Positions 32,935 to 45,174 are shown, counted from the stretch's first letter. The stretch is DNA of 64,000 nt from Mycoplasmopsis lipofaciens ATCC 35015 (GCF_000686585.1 NZ_JMKY01000006.1:1-64000); one strand, 5' to 3'. A program made the numbers and translations. The notes: generated by a model not told the origin, from the sequence alone.

Positions 32935-33390
32935 TTATTCCTCTCTAGTAATATTTAACGGATTAAATATAATATCAACTATTTTATTCATCTCTATTCT
33001 TTCTTCTTCTTTTTCATGATCATAACCCATCAAATGAATTAATCCATGACTAAATAAATAACAATATTCTCTTTTTAACGAATGTCCAAAATCATTTGCT
33101 TGTTCTTCTACTTTTTGGTAGCTTATAACTAATTCACCTAAATGTATAAAAGGTAAATCATTATAAATTAATTTATTCCCAAAATCAAAGGATAAAATGT
33201 CTGTTGCGTAATTTTTGTTTCTATATTTTTTATTCAACTTTTGAATCTCTTTATTATCAGTTATTCTTACATCTACAATAATAGTTTTTTCAATCTTAAA
33301 AAAATCTTTTAGATTTTTTAGTATAGCTTCATATTCACTATAGAAATCAAAATTATTTCCTTTTTCGATATCAATATTTAATTCAATCAT
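32935..33390 (-). CDS. ybeY: Endoribonuclease YbeY
   Basis: Metal-dependent endonuclease for 16S rRNA 3' maturation and ribosome quality control. 151 aa with the zinc motif HGLIHLMGYDHEKEEE (three His) near residue 115. First gene of the ybeY-cdd-era-pepP cluster; only two bases separate it from cdd. Confidence 0.94.
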   Translation of the reverse strand: MIELNIDIEKGNNFDFYSEYEAILKNLKDFFKIEKTIIVDVRITDNKEIQKLNKKYRNKNYATDILSFDFGNKLIYNDLPFIHLGELVISYQKVEEQANDFGHSLKREYCYLFSHGLIHLMGYDHEKEEERIEMNKIVDIIFNPLNITREE

Positions 33391-33405
33391 ATTTAATATT
33401 ATAAT

Positions 33406-33792
33406 CTAAATATGAATAATTGATTCTAGTAGATTTGTTTTTGAATATAGTAAAGTGCCAACAATATTTGTGTTAGGTATTAACTGCAAATTTTTAGGTA
33501 AATAATTGATTTTTAGAAAAATTAAATTATTTTCTATATTTATGTCTGTGATTTTTAAATCAAAGTATTTCTTGTTTATTTCTAAAACAATATTTTGATT
33601 TTTCTTTAAAAATATAGCTGCCTTATCATTTGTAAATATACTAAGCTCTTTTTTATTGTCAACTCTAATATTCATTTTTATTGTTTTATCTATTTTATAA
33701 GTTAACAAAAATGAAAATAATATAACTGTAAATATCACAATTAATAAAATAAATATTCAACACCAAACATTAATTCTTATTAATTTTTTCAA
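33406..33792 (-). CDS. Small membrane protein paired with the C39 ABC exporter, 128 aa
   Basis: A TTG start at 33792 with GAGGTG 5 bases before it (33797-33802) gives one transmembrane helix (about residues 10-32). It is followed by a beta-rich extracytoplasmic domain of about 90 residues. The gene overlaps the end of the exporter by 23 bases. Topology and position suggest a minimal membrane-fusion-like accessory factor for peptide export. No family is recognised, and the start is less certain than the rest. Confidence 0.6.
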
Positions 33793-35830
33793 AATTCACC
33801 TCGTTATCTTTAAAAATATAATTTTTATTATGACTCGTTTCAATAAATATTCCTTCATTTTGATATTTTTTAATTTCAGATTTCAAAATTTTAACTATTT
33901 TAGAATCTAAATTTTCAAAAACTTCATCAAGAAGTATAACGTCATATTTTCTTGTAAATAATTTCATTATAATTATTAATTGTCTTTGTCCTAAGGATAT
34001 ATTTGATCCATTATTTTGGAGCACTTGGGTTAAATTTAATTTAAGAGAATTAATAACTTGAGCAAGTTTAGTGTTTTGCAAATTATTTGTAAATTCCTCA
34101 AGATTTTTATTATTTTGATTTGTTATATAATCAATCACTTTTATTTCAGGAAGAAAATCTTTATTATTAATATAGATAAGTTTATTAGAAATTGTTTTTT
34201 GGCTGTAATTATTAATATCATTATTGTTTATTTTATATGTTCCAGAATAATTACTTAAAGCATTATTTAATAGCAACATAAAAGTACTTTTACCAGTCCC
34301 ATTATTTCCGAAAATTTGAATGTTTTTATCAATTATCATTTCTGGAATATTTAGAATTGTCTTATTTTGTTCGAAACCAAATTTTATATTTTGTAATTCA
34401 ATTTTTTTAATTTTTTTGAATTTTAAATTTCCATTATTTTTGTGTTCTTTTAGATTTAAAACAAAATTAATCATATTAGAATTTTTGTTAATTATTGAAG
34501 ATTGAACAATTAAATTGCTTATTGAAATTATTGGATTAACAAAAAAAGTTGTACATGTAAGAAACATCATTATTTCTCCAATAGAAATTTTGTTTTCAAA
34601 AAATAAAAAAGAAGACACGAAAATAACTATGATTGATAAATTGCCTAAAATTATTTCATTTATTAAGTTTTTATTGTTTGTTCAAAAAAACATTTTATAT
34701 TCATGTTCTTTAAATGTAATCATTTTTTCTATTCTTCTAATAGTCAACATTTTTTTATATTGAGCAGATTTAGAATTTTTAATAGATAATATTTCATCAA
34801 ATTCTGTTTTATTTTTATTAATACTATTTTGTATAAATTCTTGATATTGTTTTTCAATTAAGTTTTGATAAATAAAATTTATTAAAAAACATATAATTGT
34901 TAGTCCTAAAACCAATGAAAATAAAATGTAATTTAGTCATAATAAAAGTAATGCACCTCCAATTATAGAAAAGATTTGACTTAAAAATGTATATGTGAAA
35001 TTTGCTTGATAATTTGCTATTAAGTTTATAAAAGAAATTCTTTTTAAATAGTCACTTTCTGTTAATTTATTTAATTCATTTAGAGAGCAATTGTTTAATT
35101 TTTGAAAATATGAGTTTGTTAATGAAATTTCAATTTTGTTTGCTATTTTTTTGGTTATTATATTTTTTAAATATTGATTAAAAAATCTTAAAACATTTAT
35201 TCAAACAAATAATATAAAAATAATTATTAAATTAGTTTTTAAAAAATTTGGCAAAATATTATCGAAAACTATTTTTACAAAAAACGTACTTCCAAAAGTT
35301 AGAAATAATGAAATAAGCGAAGAAATTAATAATGGGTATGTATATTTGTTACCTACAAATAAATCAGAAATTTTGTTTGAAATTTTATTTACTTTTCCAA
35401 TTTCTCAATTAGTTGTGTTTTGCATCTTATTAACAAAAATTACAACATTTTTAAAATTTGGTTTTAGTTCTTCTTCAGATATTTTAATTTTTTTGCCAAG
35501 TGCTGAATCTTGTATAAAAAAAGTTTTGTTTTGAATTTTCTCAATTATTACATAGTGTAAATATCCATCCTTATTTATTAAAATAGCAATTGGAAAATTA
35601 CTTTGATGCAAAGAATACAAGCTTTCGAAATCTCCATAATATGATTCTAAATTTAAATTATATTTTTTTGCAATTGAAGCTAATGACGATAAACTAATAC
35701 CATCTGCACCATAATCAGCAATCATTTTTAAATAATCTATGTCCAGTCTAGATTTTGTGTATTTTTTTATAAAATATTGTAAAACATATAATCCACAATC
35801 TTTTTGATCTATTTGTTTTTGTATTTTCAT
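33770..35830 (-). CDS. Peptidase-containing ABC exporter (C39 type)
   Basis: The 686-aa single polypeptide combines three parts. The N-terminal C39 cysteine protease has Cys12 in QKDCG, His92 in YLHYV and Asp108 in QDSALG. A six-helix permease occupies about residues 155-430. The ATPase has Walker A GNNGTGKST, signature ISLGQRQ and Walker B ILLDEVFENLD. Such proteins cleave a double-glycine-type leader and export a bacteriocin or signal peptide. No substrate peptide gene was found nearby. UGA-Trp codons occur throughout. The downstream 128-aa membrane protein overlaps it. Confidence 0.88.
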
Positions 35831-36042
35831 AGCAAAATATCTTGTTTTAAAATTGATTTTTTAATTCAAAAAAGTAAAAAACTATTAAAAAAGACATTTT
35901 TTTATAAATTGATAAATATAATAGTAATATATTTTTTAAACCAAAATATAAAGATTATTAAACTTAAGTTTTAGTGATTATACTTTACAAAGATAAAAAA
36001 ATATATTCTTTAATTTTTAGAATATATATAGTAGGAGGCAAT

Positions 36043-37299
36043 GTGAAAAAAACTATTAAAAGAATTTTTTCATTAATTTCGTTAGTACCTGTCGCTGTCA
36101 TGTGTGTTGGTGGTTATTATGTTTACAAATATTTTAAATCTAAAAATTCTGCTAATAATAATGTAAATATTGATAAGTTAGATAACAAAGGTTTCTATGC
36201 CAAAAACGAAGAAACATTGAGAGTTATGCACTGAAATATTTTAAATTTTGGTGGTTCAACCTCAACACAAAACTCTGCAAAAGTTTATAATATTGCTGTA
36301 TCAATTTTTAAAAGCAATGCAGATATAATTGGATTAACAGAAATAAACTATGGTGATGCAAATAAGGTTGATAGAATAATTAAAGTTTTAAATTCTTTTG
36401 ATCCTAATATTTCTTTTTCATATGTTTATCAAGATAAAAACGAAGCCCTAAATCCAGAATATAAAAATAGTAAAGAACAAATAGTTATCATTTATAAAAA
36501 CAAAATAGTTGAACCAAGAAAATTTAATAATAATAAAATTGGAGACAGTTTTCTTGGGCCCATAAAAAGCGTTCAACAAAGCAACAGCAACATTGTTTTT
36601 GCAAAAGAAGATAGCTATGTAAGACCACTTTTTGGTTCTAAATTTTTTATAAAACCTTTTAATAAAACCATAACTACATTTTTTGGTCATTTTGATAGTC
36701 CCAATTCAAAAGAAAATAGTGGTGAAATAGACATAAATGGAATTTTTCAAAATAAATATATTATAAAAAATCAAGGAAGTAAAGAGGTTTCTGAAGCTTT
36801 AGGACTTTATGATGCTTTTTTATATTTTAAAAACATTAGTAATAATGATAATATTATTTTTGGAGGAGATACAAATATAAATTCAAAAGGTTCAACAATT
36901 TTTAATTATTTAACCGACATAAATAATTCAATAACAAGTTCTGAAAGATTGCAAACCTATTACAATAGTTCATTAGCAAATGAAGAAAAATTTTTAACAA
37001 GTTTAACAACTGAAACTACTTATAATAAAAATAAAAAACATTCGGGATATGCAAATAGTTATGATAAATGACTATTTTATGAAAAAGATTTAAATATTTT
37101 AGATAATAAAGAGAATCCTACTTACATATATAAAATAGACATTGTAAAAGGATTTGAATCAGGACTTTTTGATAAAACCATTACAACTAAAAAATATTTA
37201 CAAACATATAAAGATGAAAGGTCCGTATCAGATTTTAAACTTATTCGAAAGGGATTAAGTGATCATGCGCCAATAATTATTGATGTTATAAATAAATAA
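36043..37299 (+). CDS. mnuA: Membrane nuclease, EEP family (MnuA-like)
   Basis: Endonuclease/exonuclease/phosphatase-fold nuclease anchored at the cell surface to scavenge nucleotides from host DNA. GTG start with AGGAGG 4 bases upstream, giving a short Lys-rich end, one transmembrane helix (residues 8-30) and a catalytic domain. EEP motifs are HWNILNFGG, GLTEIN, GGDTNINS and the terminal GLSDHAP. 418 aa. The ATG two bases before the GTG is in another frame. Precedes rpiB. Confidence 0.9.
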
Positions 37300-37330
37300 A
37301 ATATTTTATAAAAAAATGAAAGGAAATAAT

Positions 37331-37777
37331 ATGAAAAATATAAAAATAGCCTTGAGTAGCGATCATGGTGGGTGTGATTTAAAAAACGAAATGATTGAAT
37401 ACATTAAATCACAAGGCTACGAAGTAATCGATTTAGGTCCAAAAAACTCTTTAAATCCAGTATCGTATGCTCAACAAGGACATAAATTAGCAAATTACAT
37501 AAACGAACATGATAATGTTATTGGATTGGGATTTTGCGGTACAGGTTTAGGAATTTCATATGCATTAAATAGGCATAAACATATTAGAGCAGCAAGAGTA
37601 ACAACTGTTGAGGACGCAAGACTAGCTAAATTGCATAATAATGCTAATGTTTTGGTAATGGGTGGAAGGTATGTTCCCCTAGCTGAAGCTAAAGCGATGT
37701 TTAATGAATATATGTCAAATGAATATGAAGGCGGAAGACATCAACAAAGAATTGATGACATAGACAATTTCTTATAA
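37331..37777 (+). CDS. rpiB: Ribose-5-phosphate isomerase B
   Basis: Interconverts ribose 5-phosphate and ribulose 5-phosphate, linking nucleotide sugars to the pentose pathway used by phosphoketolase. 148 aa. Motifs are SSDHGG (phosphate binding), GLGFCGTGLGISYALNRH (catalytic Cys) and HIRAARV. The start at 37331 follows AAAGGAA; an upstream in-frame ATG lacks one. Confidence 0.93.
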   Translation: MKNIKIALSSDHGGCDLKNEMIEYIKSQGYEVIDLGPKNSLNPVSYAQQGHKLANYINEHDNVIGLGFCGTGLGISYALNRHKHIRAARVTTVEDARLAKLHNNANVLVMGGRYVPLAEAKAMFNEYMSNEYEGGRHQQRIDDIDNFL

Positions 37778-37802
37778 AATGCTTAAAATTAGCATTTTTA
37801 TT
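37776..37802 (+). terminator. rpiB terminator
   Basis: Stem AAAATGCT/AGCATTTT with a 7-nt loop, beginning at the stop codon and followed by T-rich sequence. Confidence 0.75.
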
Positions 37803-37825
37803 TTAATTTTATATAATATTTATCT

Positions 37826-38884
37826 ATGAATAAAAACCAAAATGATATCCTTTATACCGGCTTAAATACAAAACAAATTAAAAAGGCATATAGAAACAAA
37901 TTAAAAAAATCTTGGTTGTCTAAAAACATTTTACCAAGAAAAAATTATAAAAAATCCTGAGACGAAAAACTTATCAAATTTTTTATCAAAATTATTTTAT
38001 GAATAGCAACTCCTAGAGCTAGTTGAAAAAATAAAAGTAAAACATCAGAATTAATTAATAGAACTTATTTAAAATTTTCAGGACGCGATTTTACTTTTAT
38101 ACCTATTTCATTGGCTTTTTACTTTCTAATATCATTTGTTCCAATAATAACGATTGTTGTCATGTTATTGTCTTTAATTTCCAATTATAATCAAATTTTT
38201 ATTGATGAAATCTTAGCAAGAATTATTCCTGGAGTTAAAGCAATTATGAATATTCCTGATTCTATTAAACAATCGAAAGCACAATACACATCAATTATTT
38301 TATTGATGTTGGCTTCTATTTGAATAGCTTCTAGCGGGTTTGGAAAATTTATATATAGCCAAAATTATATTTACGGACACGAAAATCTAGGTAATTGATT
38401 GACAAATAGAATAAAAGGTTTTATTGTAGTTATTGGTATAAGTATTTATTTATTTTTATTTATTAGTTTATATATATTTTTTCACAAGGCTTTTAGTTAT
38501 TCTATTAACGAAAAATTCACAAAAAACACAATATTTTATATTAGCTTTTCTATTTATTTAATAATAAATCTCTATTTTGGTTTTACTTTAATGTTTAAAC
38601 TTACGCCAAGTTTTAAATTATCCTGAAATATGGTATTTCCGGGGGTTTTAATTTCATCTATTCCAGTTATGATTTTTATAATGTTATTTGGTTATTTAAC
38701 CTCAATAATTGATTACAACAAATATGGTGTTATTGGAACTTTTATGTACATTGCTATGTTTGTTTCTACATTGAGTTATTTTATGTATTTAGGAATTATT
38801 GTTAACGAAGCTTATTACAAAACTTATTTTTCGAGTTATACTATTGCAAAAAGAGATTGAATGTTTAAGAAAATAAAATTTTAA
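37826..38884 (+). CDS. YihY/virulence factor BrkB-type membrane protein
   Basis: The 352-aa integral membrane protein has a Lys-rich cytosolic N-terminus of about 70 residues, then about six transmembrane segments. It shows the YihY pattern (FTFIPISLAFYFLISFVPI, later SSGFGKFIYSQN and FPGVLISSIPVMIFIMLFGY). The function of the family is not established. A TATAAT ends 8 bases before the ATG and no Shine-Dalgarno fits, so the mRNA is probably leaderless. Several UGA-Trp codons. Confidence 0.85.
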
Positions 38885-38909
38885 AAAGCACTATAAATAA
38901 GTGCTTTTT
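38883..38909. terminator. Bidirectional terminator between convergent genes
   Basis: Perfect 10-bp stem AAAAAGCACT/AGTGCTTTTT with a 7-base loop. A-run and T-run flanks let it serve both yihY and the opposing ECF gene. Confidence 0.85.
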
Positions 38910-38911
38910 AA

Positions 38912-39577
38912 TTATCAAACTATTTTATTAATAGTTCCTTTTTGTTTTTCAATTAATTGAATTAAAACATATAAAGCAACACTAATTAGCGACGCTAATA
39001 TAGGCTCAGCAACAATGTTGAAAATATGTACAATAATTCATTCCTTAAGACCTAAAACACCTTTAGGTAAACCTCATATTGAATTATGTATGTATTGAGA
39101 AGATAAAACTAGTGCTTGATTTAGTAAAGTAGCAATAATTGCTAAAAAAATAAACTTTCATAATCTAGGATTGCTTTTTGATTTTAATAATCTAAAAATT
39201 CCATATGTGATTAAACTCATTATAATCCTTGGTAAAACCGATATATCTGGATATTGATATTTTATAATTCCATAAATTACTGCTGCAATAAGCGAGGACA
39301 TTCCAAATGATATCCCCCCTACTAGTGCTCCAATAAATCCTAAATGAAAAATCATCATTACAACAATAACTGGTAAATATGTTAATTGTGTAAAAGAAAG
39401 AGGAATATATCCAAAAATCAATAAAAATGAAGCTAAGAAGAATCAAGATATATAAAAAGCTAAATAAGTCATTTTTAAAGTTTTTGTAAATGTTGGTCTA
39501 CTATTGTTATATTTTCGATTAATTATATTAATAAAATTTTTTTGTAATTTATTATTTTTATTATTCCTTTTTAGCAT
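38912..39577 (-). CDS. ECF transporter substrate-binding (S) component
   Basis: The 221-aa membrane protein has a basic N-terminus and five to six hydrophobic helices, including GFIGALVGGISFGMSSLIAAVIYGI, the small-residue pattern typical of ECF S components. The substrate cannot be assigned. The start at 39577 is favoured because TATAAT (39589-39584) ends 6 bases upstream, implying a leaderless transcript; an earlier ATG at 39602 would overlap the promoter. The last sense codon is UGA-Trp before TAA. Confidence 0.72.
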
Positions 39578-39616
39578 GTGCAAATTATATAGTTTTATCA
39601 TTTTTTAAAAAATAAT

Positions 39617-40357
39617 CTATTTAAATAAATCTATAATCTCTTGAATATCTTTAGTTTTAGAAATAGGAATTTCATTTTCTTTTAATGTTGCTGTATTATA
39701 TGAAACTTTATTACTAATTTTTGCATTGTTTTTATATATGCTTTTGGCGCTAAAATGAATTTCATTACATTTTGTTTCTTCAACAATTGCTTTAGCTGTA
39801 TTTTTATTTATTCCTGCCCCAGCCATAAATATAATTTTGTCTCCAAATTTTTGATTTAAATCAAAAATTAGTTTTCTTCCTTCATAAGCATTTTTTGCCT
39901 GTCCTGAAGTTAGTACTCTAATAAAACCTAAATTTATTAATTCTTTAGTTGCTTTAAAAGGATCTTGAACTTGATCAAATGCTCTATGAAATACCAGTGG
40001 AGTATTATTAGCAATTTTTTTAATCTCCTTCAAAAATTCAATGTCTATTTCAAAATCGTTTGTAAGAGCCCCCACTACAAGACCATCCACATTTATATTA
40101 ATTAATGATTTTATTTCTTCTAAAATTACATCTTTTTCGCTTTGATTATAAATAAAATTTCCAACTCTAGGTCTAATTAGAGCAAAAACTTCTAAATTAG
40201 TATTCATCTTTACTAATTTAGTTAAACCAACAGAAGGCGTCAAGCCTCCTGCATCTAAGTTGCTACATAACTCTATTCTTTTAGCACTTGTTTTTGTTAC
40301 ATTTAAAGCAGATTCATAAGAGTCTACACATATTTCAAATTGAATATCTTTTGACAT
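39617..40357 (-). CDS. cutC: CutC family protein
   Basis: TIM-barrel protein of 246 aa with the CutC start FEICVDSYESAL and RIELCSNLDAGGLTPSVG, then VFHRAFDQ and LTSGQAKNAYEG. Named for copper homeostasis, but the true role in mycoplasmas is unclear. AGGAG precedes the start. It follows phoU by 23 bases, at the end of the phosphate operon. Confidence 0.93.
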   Translation of the reverse strand: MSKDIQFEICVDSYESALNVTKTSAKRIELCSNLDAGGLTPSVGLTKLVKMNTNLEVFALIRPRVGNFIYNQSEKDVILEEIKSLININVDGLVVGALTNDFEIDIEFLKEIKKIANNTPLVFHRAFDQVQDPFKATKELINLGFIRVLTSGQAKNAYEGRKLIFDLNQKFGDKIIFMAGAGINKNTAKAIVEETKCNEIHFSAKSIYKNNAKISNKVSYNTATLKENEIPISKTKDIQEIIDLFK

Positions 40358-40380
40358 AATTATTTCTCCTGTCCCTTTAT

Positions 40381-41034
40381 TTACATTTTAATGTATCTTC
40401 CATTAATTATGTAATATATAGAATCACAAATATTAACAACATGATCTCCGGCACGTTCTAAACCATTAACTAAATTTAATATATAAAGTCTTTCATGAAC
40501 TTCTTTTTCAGAGTGTTGAGAAGTTGAAAAAGATACAACAAGTTCTTTATTAACTTCAGTACATTTTATATCAACCAAATCATCATCATTTATCAATTTT
40601 AATAATTCTTTGTTATCTTCTATTTCAATATTATGACTAAGTTGTTTTAACATTTCTAACACTTTTGAATATATATCTTGAATTCTTCTAATTGAAGATT
40701 TACTAGGTTTTTGAATTTTTTCTGTAAAACGTGCAATATGTTTAGCATAGTCAGCAATTCTTTCAAGTTCCTTAGAAATTATTAAATAAGAAATAGCACG
40801 TCTTAAATATTTTGCTAAAGGTTCTTTAGTTAAAATAAAACTAATTTCATTTTTAATGTTTACGGCTTCTAGATCTATATCTTCTTCAATTTCATAGATA
40901 TTTTCCACAATTGCTTTGTCATATTTATTTAGTAAGTGAAAAGCTTTTTTATGTTGCTCTAAAACATTATTTGATAAATTAATAATTCTTTGTTTTATAC
41001 TCAAAATATCATTTATTATTATTGAATTTTTCAT
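40381..41034 (-). CDS. phoU: Phosphate transport regulator PhoU
   Basis: The 217-aa all-helical protein shows the duplicated PhoU three-helix pattern (ELERIADYAKHIARF near residue 90 and GLERAGDHVVNICDSIYY near the end). It modulates Pst transport. No PhoR/PhoB pair is visible here, so it may act on the transporter directly. Immediately downstream of pstB. Confidence 0.93.
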   Translation of the reverse strand: MKNSIIINDILSIKQRIINLSNNVLEQHKKAFHLLNKYDKAIVENIYEIEEDIDLEAVNIKNEISFILTKEPLAKYLRRAISYLIISKELERIADYAKHIARFTEKIQKPSKSSIRRIQDIYSKVLEMLKQLSHNIEIEDNKELLKLINDDDLVDIKCTEVNKELVVSFSTSQHSEKEVHERLYILNLVNGLERAGDHVVNICDSIYYIINGRYIKM

Positions 41035-41039
41035 ATCTC

Positions 41040-41855
41040 TTACCCCATTTTTCCATTAATATAATCTGCAGTTAATTTTTCTTTTGGATTTGTAAATATT
41101 TTTTGTGTGTTATTAAATTCAATTAATTCACCCATATAAAAAAATGCTGTTAAATCAGAAATTCTTGCCGCTTGTTGCATTGAGTGCGTAACTATAATTA
41201 TTGTGTATTTTTCTCTTAACGAATTTATTAATTCTTCAATTTTAGCTGTTGCAATCGGATCAAGAGCAGATGTAGGTTCATCCATTAACAATACATCGGG
41301 TTTCATTGCAATTGCCCTAGCAATACATAATCTTTGTTGTTGACCACCACTTAAACCTGTTGCATCATCACCTAATCTGTCTTTTACTTCTTCTCATAAT
41401 GCAGCATTTTCTAGGGACTCTTTAACAATAATGTCTAATTCTTTAGAATTTTTTATTCCATTACTTCTAGGTCCATATGCAACATTGTCATAAATAGATA
41501 GTGGAAAAGGAGAAGGTTTTTGAAACACCATTCCAATTTTTGTTCTAATTTCAATTTCCGAAATATTTTTATTAGTTTTTTTAGTTTTTCAATTTTTTAT
41601 TTTGTTTCAAATTGAGTCGTTTTTATTAACAATATTTGTATTATTGTAAAAAATGCTTCCCTCAATATTTATATTAGGTATTAAGTTATTCATTAAATTA
41701 AAGCACCTTAAAAATGTACTTTTTCCGCAACCACTAGGACCAATAAATGCTGTGACTTTATTTTTAGGAATATTTATATTTATGTTTTTTAATGCATGAA
41801 CAGTTTTTTTATTATAATAAAAGTTCAAATCTTTGACTTCAAAAATATTATTCAT
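41040..41855 (-). CDS. pstB: Phosphate ABC transporter ATPase
   Basis: The 271-aa protein has Walker [10 protein letters not shown], signature [14 protein letters not shown], Walker [13 protein letters not shown] and the PstB-type [21 protein letters not shown]. The middle segment carries UGA-Trp codons. Its start overlaps the pstCA stop by 8 bases. Confidence 0.96.
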
Positions 41856-43821
41856 TCTTACCTCCGATATTAATATACTTTTTCTTGTGTTTAATTTTTT
41901 TTATTCATTGAATTAAAGGATTGATGCTATAAGATATTGTGATTAATAAAGTAATAATAATTATTGTAGCTAAAGCATATTTATACGATGAAGCAATTCT
42001 TGCTGATTCGTTTTGAATATCATAAATTTGATTTCCTAAAATATGTGTAGTTAATGTTTGACCATGTTTTAATAAACCAAATTTTGGATTGTATGACATA
42101 CCTAGTGTTAAAAATACAGGCGCAGTTTCTGAAATAATTCTACTCATCGATAAAATCGTTCCCGATATTATTCCTGCAATAGCTTGTGGTATTATAATTT
42201 TTCTAATTGTTTCCCATTTCGTTGCACCTAATGCAAGTGAAGCCTCTCTCATTTCATAAGGTATGTTTATGATTACTTGCTCCACACTTCTCGTATAAGT
42301 TGGTAAAATAACTAACATCATTGTTAATGCACCTGCTAAAAGACTACTTTGACCCCTTGCTTCTTTTATATCAAGAATTTGTATAAATAATACCATACCA
42401 AAAATACCAAAAAGAATACTTGGTGTTCCACCTAAGGAATCTAAAAAAAATTTAACAATTTTACCAAATCAGTTGTTTTGTGCATATTCCGATAAAAATA
42501 TAGCTGTAAATAATGCTAATGGTAATGCAATTATAATTGAAACAGAAATCAAAATTAATGTTCAAATTAAAGCATTCATTATTCCGTCTTTTTTTATGTC
42601 AAAATCTTTAGAATTAATATTAGGAACACCTTTAGTAATTATTTCGATTAATATTCAGAAAACAATGCTTATAACTATAAGTGCTGAAATTATTTCTCAA
42701 AAAATAGAGTAAATTACAGCGATTTTTTTGGATCTTAATGTAAAGTTATTTTTATACTTTATAAACCTATCAATAAATAAGAATCTTATTTTATACAAAA
42801 TTTTAACTATAAATAATTTAATCTTCTTAATAAGATAAGAAATTGAATATGTTACATAATATAAAAATGTGAATGGTAATTTTAATATGTCAACAAAAAT
42901 ATACTTAAATTCATTTTTTGCAAAAGGTTTATTTATAGATATTTTTTTCTTATTGGAAATTCTTGTTACTATTGAAACCAAAATCATTATAAAAATAAAT
43001 AAACTTAATCCCATAGCAAAAGCATTTTGAACAATTGCATCATCGCTACTATCTGTAAACATATAATTTGCAATAGCAGAAGCTAAATTGCTATACCCTT
43101 GATTAATAAAACCAAATCCTTCTTTAAAAATATTTGAAGGAGTTGATGATGTTAAAATCATCGATGTTGCCATAGTTTCACCAATTGCTCTTCCTAAAGC
43201 AACAATCGCTGCAACATATATTCCTGATTTAATGTTTTTTAAGGCTATTGAATAAATTGCTTTTGTTTTTGTATTACCTAAAGCTATAGAAGATTCTAAA
43301 AGAGTTGGTTTTACTAAAAACAATTGATTAGTTATTAAAGATACCATGGTTGGTATTACCATAATAGCTAACATCAATGTTGCATTAAAAATAGTTAAAA
43401 CGCTTTTAGTACCTGTAATTAAACCGGCGAATTTTCCCAAAGAACTTAATGCAAAAACACCATAAACCACTGAAGGTATTCCTGCTAATATATCAATTAT
43501 AATTCTTAACGGTCGTCCATATTTTTCTAACCTATATCGAATTAAAATAGCAATACGCTTAGAAATAGGCAATGCTATTAATATAGCTCCCACACTTGTT
43601 ATAAAAGATATGCTTAGAGCTCCTCAAATTCCAAATTTGGTTATGTCGCTTGTGAAGAATATGTTTACAAATCCTTTGCCTTTGAAAGCTGGAAATGCTT
43701 TGAAAAGAATGAATGAAAACATAATTATTAAAATAATTATTGAAAATGAAGCAACAATAAAAATAGTATTTTTTATAAGGCTGTTTGCAACTTGTTTCTT
43801 TTTTAAAATTTTTGAATTCAT
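41848..43821 (-). CDS. pstCA: Fused phosphate permease PstC-PstA
   Basis: One 657-aa frame joins both permeases. The first half matches PstC ([26 protein letters not shown]) and the second matches PstA ([45 protein letters not shown]). Two EAA-type loops and about 12 membrane helices are present. UGA codons at 42697 and elsewhere are read as Trp, so it is a true fusion rather than two adjacent genes. Other mycoplasmas also have a long fused PstA (known from memory). A Lys-rich linker of about 70 residues separates the halves. Confidence 0.92.
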
Positions 43822-43871
43822 AATTTTCCTTCATATTTATAAAATGTATAAAATAAATTGAATTTTAATAG

Positions 43872-44981
43872 CTATATGTTTAAACCTAAAACTATTTTTT
43901 CGCCCTTAGTATAAGCAAACTTAGCCAATTTTTGAGCACTGCTTTTTATGTCTTGATAAATATCTTCATCTGATTTTCATACATCTTGTTGCAGTTCTTT
44001 TTGTTCTTTTGATAATTTAATAAAGTCTTTTTGTTTTATAAATTCTTGAATTTCTTCACTTAATAAATATTTAACAAAATTTCTTGAATCAGAGTCTGCC
44101 GAGTCATATATTATATTAAAAGGTCTTCTTCATTTATATAAACCATTTTCCACATTTTCAATTGATGGTTCCCAAAATTCATTGTCATTAACTTTTATGA
44201 CTGCTAATTTAATATTTTCATTTTCATTTTTTAAACCATAACCTAAAGAAACATAAGTTAAAGAACCTTCGTTATTTTTAATGGTTGTATAGGCGTTTGT
44301 ATTTGCCTCACCAGTTAATTGATCATTTGGCAATGTTTCATGGTTTTCAATTGATTTTTTTTCTTCTTTAGAAAAAGTGACACCTTTTAATAATGTATGC
44401 ATAAAACCCTCGGCTGTTCCAGATGCTGATTTTCCTTTATTTCTTCCATAGACTTTGACATTTGAATTATTTGTATAATTTTCTAAATTAATAATTAATT
44501 CATTTCATTTAATTGCTTTGCCACTATAAGCATCTCTTAATTTGTTTATATCTATAATTGGCCTTTTTGCATTATTTTTTAATGTTAAATTGGATGGCAT
44601 ATGTATCGCTATTGCTATTGCATCAATAGCTCATGTAATAGTTCTAATACTATTTTTTAATCACTTATCATTTTTTGGATGTTTTGTAGAACTTGTCATA
44701 CCAAATTGTTTTGCAGGTTTCACTTTATCCATTGCTTTTAGTCCAGAACCAGAACCGGTGGGACTATATGTTAGTTCTCCTTCAGAAATCCCTACAATTG
44801 CATTAATAATGGGATATACAGACGAAGAACCTTCACCATTAACACTTTCTTTTACATTAGCATTATCTCAATTGAGAAAATCGTAATTTTCATCATTATC
44901 TTTAAAACAAGAAATTGTAATCGAAGACATTGCTATACTAGTAATTATTGTTGAAGAAAAAAGTAATGATATTTTTTTCAT
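43872..44981 (-). CDS. pstS: Phosphate-binding lipoprotein (PstS-like)
   Basis: The 369-aa lipoprotein has a lipobox ending at Cys25 (SITISC). The phosphate-binding fold shows GEGSSSVYPIINAI and YSPTGSGSGLKAM near the N-terminus, then MTSSTKHP and YGRNKGKSASGTAEGF. It delivers phosphate to PstCA and is the first gene of the pst operon. An AAGGAG lies 14 bases before the ATG, farther than usual. A stop codon excludes an upstream start. Confidence 0.88.
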
Positions 44982-45174
44982 TGGTTAATTTTTATCTCCT
45001 TAATAAAACGTTTAGGTAATCAGCATTATTTTTCTACGCTTACAATTAGAATAGCATAAAAAAATTCTTAAAAAAACAAAAGAATAAAAAACTTGTTTTG
45101 ACTAAAAAAATATTCCATTATTTTAATAAATAAAATAAACAATCAAACATTTTAGTTTTATCATCTTCAAAGAT

